This document shows positions 57,743-64,000 of a stretch of DNA of 64,000 nucleotides, one piece after another (position 1 is the stretch's first letter; each line of letters starts with the position of its first letter). This DNA is from JBNJGB01 sp051747385 (lineage in GTDB: Bacteria; Myxococcota_A; UBA9042; PHBI01; JACKFB01). Location: assembly GCA_051747385.1 (NCBI GenBank), contig JBNJGB010000007.1, positions 124,001-188,000 on the forward strand, written 5' to 3'. A program made the position numbers and the translations under genes. The notes below the pieces were generated by a model. That model ran no database searches. It was not told the DNA's origin and saw only the letters and a program-made list of their open reading frames with translations.

Positions 57743-58099
57743 ATGTCGATGAAGACGGTGCTGACCCTCATGGTGGTGGTCGGGCTGCTGCTGGCCGCCT
57801 ACTCGTTCCGGCTCCACGAGCACCTGATCACCGTGGACGAGAACAAGGCGCGCCACGCCTGCCGCGAGCTGTGCAAGCTCGGCCTGATGGACGCCGCCGG
57901 GGTGGACGAGGAGTCCGTGGGCGGCCTGGGCTCGGCGCTCGCCGCGCGGGCCTGCGACGCCATGGACGACGACACCGAGCTCCTCCTGGACTGCCGTGAT
58001 CAGCTCGTCGGGGTCGGCCTCTCCGTCGCCGACTACCGCTGCATCATCGCCGCGAAGACGAAGGAGGAGGCGCGGGCCTGCCACGAGTCGCTCCGATGA
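57743..58099 (+). CDS. Small Cys-patterned exported protein
   Basis: A 118-residue protein with an N-terminal hydrophobic helix (about 5-21, VLTLMVVVGLLLAAYSF) without a lipobox, so probably anchored or secreted. The rest is helical with CRELC, then Cys, Cys, Cys and a last Cys. The closing CIIAAKTKEEARAC has the same C-x12-C spacing and A-K/R-S/T core as the lipoproteins at 28868 and 29355. The stop overlaps the next gene (ATGA). Confidence 0.65.
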   Translation: MSMKTVLTLMVVVGLLLAAYSFRLHEHLITVDENKARHACRELCKLGLMDAAGVDEESVGGLGSALAARACDAMDDDTELLLDCRDQLVGVGLSVADYRCIIAAKTKEEARACHESLR

Positions 58100-58599
58100 C
58101 CGGGTCGGGCAGCCTGGCCTCGCTCGTCGAGCGACTCGGCTCGAACGTCGACCGCTTCGACGAGACCTTCGCGCGCGACCTGGCCCGCGAGCTCCACGCC
58201 CACGCGGAGCGCTTGGAGCTTCCCCTGGTGGAGCGCCTGGGCCTGGTGGACGTGGTGGTGAGCTTCCGCATGGACCGGCGGATGCGCCTCGTGATCACCG
58301 GCGGGTTCGCGGATGCGCCGGGCGAGGTGACCGTGAGCTGGGACGAGCGCGACTTCCCGCAGGTGCCCGTGGTGCTCCTCTCCACGCCCCGGGCGGAGCC
58401 CTACACGTTCGCCACGCTGGACTTCAGCGTCCGGGGGCGGCGGGCGGAGCTCCTCGTTCCGGCGCCGCCGCTGCCGGCCGGCCTCGAGGTCCGGGTGCGG
58501 GTCCTCGCCACCATCGGCGACGAGGTGGAGTACCGCGTGCGGGCCCACGGCCTGGAGGCGTCGGTGGGGCCGGAGTCCCTGCGACTCCTGGAGGAGTAG
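58096..58599 (+). CDS. Conserved-looking protein of unknown function
   Basis: A 167-residue cytoplasmic protein whose ATG overlaps the stop of the preceding gene, so it is probably co-translated with it. A helical N-terminus (SLASLVERLGSNVDRFDETFARDL) is followed by a beta-rich domain (RRMRLVITGGFADAPGEVTVSW, YTFATLDFSVRGRRAELL, VRVRVLATIGDEVEYRVRAHGLE). No signal, Cys or known motif. No family recognised. Confidence 0.6.
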   Translation: MTGSGSLASLVERLGSNVDRFDETFARDLARELHAHAERLELPLVERLGLVDVVVSFRMDRRMRLVITGGFADAPGEVTVSWDERDFPQVPVVLLSTPRAEPYTFATLDFSVRGRRAELLVPAPPLPAGLEVRVRVLATIGDEVEYRVRAHGLEASVGPESLRLLEE

Positions 58600-58659
58600 G
58601 ACCGCCCGGCCCCGGCTCACGGTCCTACACACCTCTGGATGCCGCGATCTCGCGGACAG

Positions 58660-58805
58660 TCGCGCGCCAAGCCGCCAAGCCCCAAAGGCCAGCGAAACGC
58701 TTGCACACCGGTTCGGCTGAGGCTGTGGGGTCTCCGACGGCCCACCAGCGAGCAAGCTGGGCCGAAGCATGCCGTCTTGCTTTGCGTCTTCGCGTCTTTG
58801 CGCGA
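58660..58805. repeat. 146-bp intergenic element with degenerate inverted ends
   Basis: The left end TCGCGCGCCAAGCCGCCAAG and the reverse complement of the right end, TCGCGCAAAGACGCGAAG, are similar inverted ends made of the (G)CGCAAAG/GCGCCAAG words that are dispersed in many proteobacterial genomes. The gap (58600-58881) has no gene. A left-end-like copy without partner is at 48392-48410. Confidence 0.5.
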
Positions 58806-58881
58806 GCCCTTCGTCCTGCGACATGTGACGAACCGTGAGCCGGCCCCGGCGGTCATCCGGGTACCGGCCGCGCCGCCGCGG

Positions 58882-60690
58882 CTACTCCTCGGGCGGCGCG
58901 CACATCTCCGGGTCCGCGCGCTCGTCGATGCTGGCGTACGGGTTGAACCGATACGACACCGAGAAGCCCTCCGACTCGGCCGTGTTGCACGGCGGGACGG
59001 CGCTGTCCAGCTCGATGGAGCCGTGGCGCGAGCACGTGTACCAGGCGGGATCCACGCCGATCCAACCCTGCTCGATGCCGAACACGCTGCCCTGGGAGGG
59101 GTTGTACTTCCAGGCCCAGACCGGGCGGCCGAAGTGGTTGTCCACGTCGCTGTAGCTCTCCGACTCCACGAAGCCGCTCGGCAGCTTGGAGCCGTCGCCC
59201 GGGCGGCCGGCGGAGACGGAGTAGTCGAAGGTGGCGCCGTAGACCAGCCCGTCGCCCACCTGGGTCCGCCGCGGCCAGAGGGTCGACAGGGTCGGGATCA
59301 GGGCGTAGCCGAGGGAGTCGACCGGGTCCTCGCCCTCCTCCTGGAAGTCGGCCATGTCACCCGGCCAGCCGAAGTCCTTCTCGACGGGCGTGGGAGCGCC
59401 GCCCTGGAAGGCGAAGATCAGGCTGCTCATGCCGGCCTTGACCCCGTCGTTGAGGACGCACTTGGCGGTGAAACCCGGATCGGTGTGGTGGATCCAGGCG
59501 CAGCTCTCGTACTCGGGAGAGACGTAGGACTGGAAGTGGCCGCCGGGGAAGAGGTCCGCCTGCGGATAGACCCCCTCGACGTCGCCGTACTGTCCGGGGC
59601 CGAGGGGGCCGACGATGCCGCTCTCCTCGGTGGCGAACACCACGTTCTCCTCGAACTGCCCCTGCTTCCAGTACGTGGTGACGGCGACGGGCCGCTGCTC
59701 CACCTCGTCGTGGGCCTTCTCGACCGTCACCATGATGCCCAGGCTGCCGTTGGCGTGAACGGTGGAGTTGCTCTTCGTCCGCGTCCACGGGAACAGGTAG
59801 GTGTAGTGGATGTAGTAGTGGGTGCAGGTCTCGGACAGGTCGTAGTACACCGCCGGGATGAGGGTCTCTGCGTCCGACTGGAGCCAGGACTTGGTGTTCG
59901 TGCCGTCCCAGTCGCCGTCGGCGTCGAACTTCGTGGGGACGTGGGCCTGCGCCGAGCCCTCGGAGGTGTCCGCGTAGATCCGCGGGGCGTACTGCCCGGC
60001 GAGGTCGTGGTACGCGTCCATGTCCTCGAAGTTCTCGGTGTAGAACGTGAACTCGTAGTTCTCCACGAGGTCGTTGCCGGCCTTGTCGGCGATGATCCCG
60101 CCGGCCAGCCACACCCGGTACGGGGACGCCCGGTAGAAGTTCTCCGTGTTCGGCTCCAGGGTGACCGTGGCGCCGTCCTCGCTCACCGACAGGCTCACCG
60201 GGACCTCCTGCTCGTTGTAGTTGAACAGCTTCACCGTCCCCGCCGCGATGGTGTTGTCCGCGATCGGCTCGTCGAACGTGATCGTCACGGTGAAGGGCAC
60301 GGCCACGTTGCTCTCCCCGGCCTCCGGCGAGGTGCTCAGGACCGTCGGCGGCGTCGTGTCCGGGATGAGATCGGGAGGATCGGAGGCGTCCGCGTCGGGC
60401 GCGACGTCCTCGCCGCCGTCGGGAGCCACGTCGTCCTCCCCGTCCGGCGCCGTGTCCTCGACGAGGTCCGGCGTGACGTCCTCGCCGGCGTCCGCGTCCT
60501 CCTCGCCGGCGTCGTCCGGTCCGAGGTCACCGCCGACGTCGTCCACCGTCTCGAAGAAGGGGACGTCGCTCGCGTCGTCGCCGCCCGTGCTCTCCAGGCC
60601 GTCGTCCCCGCAGGCGCCGAGCGCCAGCGTGAGCGTCGCTCCGACCGCGGCGCAGCGCGCCGCCCAGCCCGTCGTCGTCCACCGTCGCAT
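58882..60690 (-). CDS. Large acidic lipoprotein with bacterial Ig-like domain
   Basis: A 602-residue lipoprotein; the ATG follows CAGGAGG. The lipobox is LALGAC. Residues 25-115 are an Asp/Glu-rich linker (DDAGEEDADAGED, APDGEDDVAPDGG), a habit of myxobacterial surface lipoproteins. Residues 118-215 hold an SbsA-type Ig-like domain (DTTPPTVLSTSPEAGESN, FTVTITFDEPIADN). The rest (about 225-602) is one large beta-rich domain beginning DLAGQYAPRIYADTSEG. Its early YAP-x-x-Y plus HYYIHYTYLFPW blocks recall Vps62/necrosis-type proteins, but only loosely. Function unknown; surface exposed by inference. Confidence 0.7.
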   Translation of the reverse strand: MRRWTTTGWAARCAAVGATLTLALGACGDDGLESTGGDDASDVPFFETVDDVGGDLGPDDAGEEDADAGEDVTPDLVEDTAPDGEDDVAPDGGEDVAPDADASDPPDLIPDTTPPTVLSTSPEAGESNVAVPFTVTITFDEPIADNTIAAGTVKLFNYNEQEVPVSLSVSEDGATVTLEPNTENFYRASPYRVWLAGGIIADKAGNDLVENYEFTFYTENFEDMDAYHDLAGQYAPRIYADTSEGSAQAHVPTKFDADGDWDGTNTKSWLQSDAETLIPAVYYDLSETCTHYYIHYTYLFPWTRTKSNSTVHANGSLGIMVTVEKAHDEVEQRPVAVTTYWKQGQFEENVVFATEESGIVGPLGPGQYGDVEGVYPQADLFPGGHFQSYVSPEYESCAWIHHTDPGFTAKCVLNDGVKAGMSSLIFAFQGGAPTPVEKDFGWPGDMADFQEEGEDPVDSLGYALIPTLSTLWPRRTQVGDGLVYGATFDYSVSAGRPGDGSKLPSGFVESESYSDVDNHFGRPVWAWKYNPSQGSVFGIEQGWIGVDPAWYTCSRHGSIELDSAVPPCNTAESEGFSVSYRFNPYASIDERADPEMCAPPEE

Positions 60691-60853
60691 CAGGTGCCTC
60701 CTGCCGGCCGCCCACCCGGGCAGCGTGTCGCGTGCGTGCCCCACCACCCGACCGCGCTGCGGCGCCGCTTGCCGTCGCCGCGCTGCGGGTGATAAGGCCC
60801 GTGCGCTGGTCCGGTGGTGTTTACACAAGGTCGGAATCAGGCGTCAAACCGAA

Positions 60854-62869
60854 TTGCTTACCTCCATCCGCCGCTCGGCGCTCGCCCTGTTCGTGGCGTT
60901 CCGCCTCGTCCGGTCGCGACGCTCGCCCCGGCTGTCCGCCGTGACGCTCATCTCGATCCTGGGCGTGGCCTGCGGCGTGATGGCGTTGACCATCGTCCTC
61001 GCGGTGACCGGCGGTTTCCAGGGCGCGTTCCAGGACCGCATCCTCGGCCTGTATCCGCACATGGTCGTGCTCGAGCGCGCGGGGGACTTCCGCGACTACC
61101 GCGAGATCCTCGAGGACGTCCGCGGCACGGAGGGCGTGGTGGCCGCGTCACCCGCCACCTACGACGACATGATGATGGCCGCGGGGGTCCACCGCTCCGG
61201 CGCGGTGATCAAGGGCGTCGACCCGGCCACCGTCGACGACGTCATCGAGGTGCGCCCTCTCCTCCGGGAGGGCTCCCTGGAGGATCTGGAGGAGTCGCCG
61301 GAGGTCGAGGTCACGGGAGACACCGTGGAGGTGTCGTCGGTGGTCTCCGGCAAGTGGCTCACCGTCGTGACCACCGGAGAGGGAGACCCGCTGGTGGTCG
61401 TGGACGACCGCACGCCGCCGGATCAGGGCAGCGCCCGCGTGGCGGTGCTGGACCTCCGTCGGGAGGGCGGCGCGCTGCCCCTGGAGCTACGGCCCGTGGA
61501 CGAGGGCGCGGACGACCCGTTCGAGGGCCTCGAGCGCCGGGAGCGCTTTCTCCCCGCGGCCCGTCCCGGCGAGCTGTCGAAGGCCGTCGAGGTGCAGATG
61601 GGAGCCTGGCGGCTCGCGCAGACCGGCGAGACCCTGTCGCTGGACCCCGGGACCATCGTGACCGTGGTGCTCCTGCCCGAGGGGGAGGCCGGCGCCCTGC
61701 GCACACGCCTGATGGTGGAGCCGGCGCGCGTGCCCGCGCCCGAGCGCGCCGGCATGGTCCGCCTGGTCGACGGCCGCGACTCGGGGGGGCCGCTGCGGCT
61801 CGCCGGCGAGGAGGTCGGCCCCGTCGGCCCCGCCATCGGCCCCGGGGAGTTCACGGGCTATCAGCAGGTCCGCGGCCGCCTGCCCGGCATCATCCTGGGC
61901 ACGGCCCTGGCGGACAAGCTGGACGTGGAGCCGGGCGAGGAGGTCACGCTCGTGACGCCTCTCCGCGGCGTGGACAACAAGATGCTGGGGCCGTACGGCA
62001 TGGCGCCGTCCAGCGCCCACCACCGCGTGACCGGCGTCTTCGAGAGCGGCTTCCACGAGTACGACTCGCGCCTGGCCCTCGTGAACCTGGAGGCGGCCCA
62101 GCGCTTCCTGAACCGCGGGGACGTCGTGCGCTGGCTGGAGGTACGCACCGAGGACGTGCTCCGGGTCGACGAGGTGAAGCGCCGCGTGGCGGCCCTGGTG
62201 GACCCTTACGACTGGCCCACCCTGGTGGCGCAGACCAACGGCTTCGAGGGCAAGATCACCCGCTACCTCCGCGGCGAGGTCCGCGGCAGCGAGCAGCGGG
62301 AGGCGGGGACGTTCGTCGGGGGCCTCCGGACCTCGCTCCAGCTCGTGAACCTGGTGAAGTACCAGGAGACCGACTTCGGCTACCGGCCGCGCTTCCGGAT
62401 CATCGACTGGGAGGAGATGAACACGAACCTGTTCCGGGCACTGCGCCTCCAGAAGGTCGTCCTCACCATGTTCTTCCTGATCATCATCGTGGTGGGGGCC
62501 TTCGTGGTGGTCGGCTCCCAGATCATGGTGATCCACGAGAAGACCTCCGAGATCGCCATCCTCAAGGCCATGGGCACGACGAAGGGCGCGATCCGGGGCA
62601 TCTTCACGCTCCAGGGCCTCTTCGTGGCCGGCGTCGGGACCGCGCTCGGCCTGGCCCTCGGCCTCGGGGCCGTCTGGGTGGTCGACCTCGTGGACTACCG
62701 CCTCGACGCCTCCGTCTATCTGATCGACCGCCTCCCCGTGCAGCTCGAGGTGCTGGACCTGGTCCTGGTCGTGGGAGCCACCGCCCTGTGCACGCTCGCG
62801 GCCACGCAGTACTCGGCGGGCCGGGCCGTGCGCAAGACGGTCGTGGAGGGTCTGCGGACGGTGGACTAG
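60854..62869 (+). CDS. LolC/LolE-type lipoprotein-releasing ABC permease
   Basis: A 671-residue membrane protein; LolC and LolE are about 400. The N-terminal ALFVAFRLVRSRRSPRLSAVTLISILGVACGVMALT is the first helix of the family. A TTG is the only start just before it, without a Shine-Dalgarno, so the start is uncertain. A periplasmic MacB-like core (about 60-520) is enlarged by roughly 250 residues. The C-terminal FtsX domain has three helices, with IHEKTSEIAILKAMGTTKGAIRGIF as the coupling region. It should extract lipoproteins from the inner membrane and pass them to LolA. No LolD ATPase gene is in the window. Confidence 0.8.
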   Translation: MLTSIRRSALALFVAFRLVRSRRSPRLSAVTLISILGVACGVMALTIVLAVTGGFQGAFQDRILGLYPHMVVLERAGDFRDYREILEDVRGTEGVVAASPATYDDMMMAAGVHRSGAVIKGVDPATVDDVIEVRPLLREGSLEDLEESPEVEVTGDTVEVSSVVSGKWLTVVTTGEGDPLVVVDDRTPPDQGSARVAVLDLRREGGALPLELRPVDEGADDPFEGLERRERFLPAARPGELSKAVEVQMGAWRLAQTGETLSLDPGTIVTVVLLPEGEAGALRTRLMVEPARVPAPERAGMVRLVDGRDSGGPLRLAGEEVGPVGPAIGPGEFTGYQQVRGRLPGIILGTALADKLDVEPGEEVTLVTPLRGVDNKMLGPYGMAPSSAHHRVTGVFESGFHEYDSRLALVNLEAAQRFLNRGDVVRWLEVRTEDVLRVDEVKRRVAALVDPYDWPTLVAQTNGFEGKITRYLRGEVRGSEQREAGTFVGGLRTSLQLVNLVKYQETDFGYRPRFRIIDWEEMNTNLFRALRLQKVVLTMFFLIIIVVGAFVVVGSQIMVIHEKTSEIAILKAMGTTKGAIRGIFTLQGLFVAGVGTALGLALGLGAVWVVDLVDYRLDASVYLIDRLPVQLEVLDLVLVVGATALCTLAATQYSAGRAVRKTVVEGLRTVD

Positions 62870-62879
62870 CGATCGGGCG

Positions 62880-62909
62880 TTGACAGGCGTCCGCCCCGGT
62901 GACTATGTG
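62880..62909 (+). promoter_or_regulatory. Possible sigma-70 type promoter for the RodZ-like gene
   Basis: TTGACA (62880-62885) and TATGTG (62904-62909) are separated by 18 bases, giving a start near 62916, 77 bases before the ATG at 62993. The -35 is perfect, the -10 weak. Confidence 0.45.
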
Positions 62910-62992
62910 CGCGGCACGGGAGGTAGGGGGACGCCACGCGGTCACGTGTGCCCTCTACGGGCTCGTCCACACCCGCCCACGGGAGGCCCACG

Positions 62993-63508
62993 ATGGAGAA
63001 GGTCGGACGCATCCTCGCCGAGGCGCGCGAAGCGCGCGGAATGAGCCTCGAGGACGTGGCGGCGATCACCAGGGTCTCGCGATCGACGCTCGAGTCCATC
63101 GAGCACGGGGACCCGTCGGGCCTGCCCGCCCAGGTCTATGTGCGCGGGTTCGTGCGAGCCTACGCCATGGCCGTGGGCGTCGAGCCTCACGAGGTCCTGC
63201 GCCTGCTGTCGCGCGCCGCCGTCGAGCCGACGCCCGAGGAGGAGATGGAGGTCCACGTCTCGCCGCCGAAGGACAACCCGGCCCTGCAGGAGCAGCGCTT
63301 CGCGTCACTCCTGGGGGAGGCGCACCAGGAGCGCCACGGCCTGGCCTCGAGCCACGCCCTGCTCCTGCTCCTGGCCATCGGGATGTTCCTCGCGGCCTGG
63401 ATGATGGTCGGAAGCCGGACGAGCCGTGACGACACGTCGACGGCCTCGCCGGGCGACACGCCCGCCATCCAGGAGCAGGTGGACGCCGTCACCAACTTCT
63501 CGCGGTAG
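62993..63508 (+). CDS. RodZ-like helix-turn-helix membrane protein
   Basis: A 171-residue protein; the ATG follows GGGAGG. The N-terminal HTH_25-type domain (about 1-65) reads VGRILAEAREARGMSLEDVAAITRVSRSTLESIE, then LPAQVYVRGFVRAYAMAVG, the pattern of RodZ cytoplasmic domains. A Glu-rich linker and one membrane helix (about 122-142) follow, then a short outer tail. RodZ has a longer periplasmic domain, so this is a short form. RodZ links MreB to the cell wall machine; the role here is inferred. mgtE starts 11 bases after the stop. Confidence 0.8.
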   Translation: MEKVGRILAEAREARGMSLEDVAAITRVSRSTLESIEHGDPSGLPAQVYVRGFVRAYAMAVGVEPHEVLRLLSRAAVEPTPEEEMEVHVSPPKDNPALQEQRFASLLGEAHQERHGLASSHALLLLLAIGMFLAAWMMVGSRTSRDDTSTASPGDTPAIQEQVDAVTNFSR

Positions 63509-63519
63509 GCCCCATCATC

Positions 63520-64000
63520 ATGCAGGCGAACAAGCTCCGGCTGCTCCACGAGAGCGTGCGCCGCTATCTCCGGCGCGGCGCGTGGAGTCACCTGGAGAAG
63601 CTCATCGCGAAGACCCGCGACGAAGAGCTCGCCAGCGTGATGCACATGATGCCGGAGGACGACCAGAAGGCCGTCTTCAACCACCTGCCGGACCCGGAGC
63701 GGCAGGCCAACATCATCACCCGGATGGACTATCCGTTCGGGAAGCGCGTCCTGAGCCCGCTCACCCCGCTGGACGCGGCGACCATCCTGCGGGAGATGGC
63801 CCAGGACGACGCGGCGGACATCCTGGCCGACCTGGATCCCGAGCAGACGACCGAGATCCTGGACATCCTGGAGGGCAGCGAGTCCGTCGAGGACCTGATG
63901 CGGTACGGCGAGGACACCGCCGGCGGCATCATGATCCCGGAGTTCGTCTCCGTGGAGGCCACGGACTCGGCCATGGAGGCTCTCGCCAAGCTGCGCCAGG
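63520..64000 (+). CDS. mgtE: Magnesium transporter MgtE, N-terminal part (cut by window end)
   Basis: The first 160 codons are present. The MgtE_N superhelical domain is clear (LLHESVRRYLRRGAWSHLEKL, VMHMMPEDDQKAVFNHLPD, RVLSPLTPLDAATILREMAQDDAADILADLDPEQTTEILDIL). After it comes EDTAGGIMIPEFVSVEATDSAMEALAKLRQ, the start of the first CBS domain. The acidic surface of these domains senses cytoplasmic Mg2+. The membrane domain lies beyond the window. The gene is 11 bases behind the RodZ-like gene and probably co-transcribed. Confidence 0.92.
   Translation, partial: MQANKLRLLHESVRRYLRRGAWSHLEKLIAKTRDEELASVMHMMPEDDQKAVFNHLPDPERQANIITRMDYPFGKRVLSPLTPLDAATILREMAQDDAADILADLDPEQTTEILDILEGSESVEDLMRYGEDTAGGIMIPEFVSVEATDSAMEALAKLRQ

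Overview
The window is high-GC (around 70 percent or more), gene-dense DNA with many GTG and a few TTG starts and tightly overlapping genes. Its gene content points to the Myxococcota or a related former deltaproteobacterial lineage. The evidence is several long acidic (D/E-rich) lipoproteins, an MXAN_5187-like protein, an oversized LolC/E-type permease beside LolA, oligoribonuclease, aerobic HemF, and a c-type cytochrome maturation locus of variant type. This assignment is inference from content; there is no rRNA or tRNA gene in the window to fix it.

Layout. 1-1264: end of a rhodanese protein and two YeeE/YedE half-transporters (sulfur uptake). 1258-3724: DUF4105/Lnb-like and DUF3015 envelope proteins. 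3828-5379: stress genes (an internally deleted OsmC, a universal stress protein, SixA). 5460-5791: a terminator-ended leader RNA carrying a 15-codon ORF and an unusually complete Shine-Dalgarno. It precedes a tandem D-Ala-D-Ala-ligase-like ATP-grasp protein and a DmpA-type peptidase (5871-9027). 9039-11150: an unrecognised Pro-rich protein. 11333-14231: an operon of a glutamine-synthetase homologue, an alpha/beta hydrolase and a class I amidotransferase. 14288-16128: a lipoprotein and an MFS transporter. 16327-18837: feoA-feoB-small Cys protein under a Fur-like box. 18933-24848: hemF, an MFS/UMF1 transporter and dnaE. 25009-27944: orn, a cytochrome P460-like lipoprotein, and an ECF sigma/anti-sigma pair. 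28089-30197: a LON-substrate-domain protein and small Cys-patterned lipoproteins.

30508-41239 is one long minus-strand unit: moaA, ccmE, a ccmF-ccmH-like fusion, a ccmI-like gene, a membrane protein, ccmA, ccmB, [MITE], ccmC, a ccmD-like gene, a small membrane protein and an FG-GAP/TPR-type protein. Together they move haem across the membrane and attach it to apocytochromes. CcmE carries Cys instead of the haem-binding His, and no CcmG is present, as in the described System I* variant. A 163-bp MITE-like element with terminal inverted repeats and a perfect 10-bp target duplication sits between ccmB and ccmC; a tandem dimer of it lies at 44756-45040.

41412-50822: a Lys/Ala-repeat DNA-binding-type protein, a lytic transglycosylase, an MXAN_5187-like protein, a lipoprotein with a flippase, then pepA-ssb. 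50954-51061 is a truncated aspartokinase start. 51125-55428: an Ig/PPC lipoprotein overlapping a gene for a PqqD-like plus MidA-like methyltransferase. 55431-57562: lolA-rimO. 57743-64000: two small genes, a large acidic lipoprotein, a LolC/E-type permease, a RodZ-like HTH membrane protein and the start of mgtE.

The most unusual items are the 5.6-kb leader RNA, the target-duplicated MITE inside the ccm operon, the CcmF-CcmH fusion with Cys-type CcmE, the in-frame OsmC deletion, and the PqqD-like/MidA fusion.
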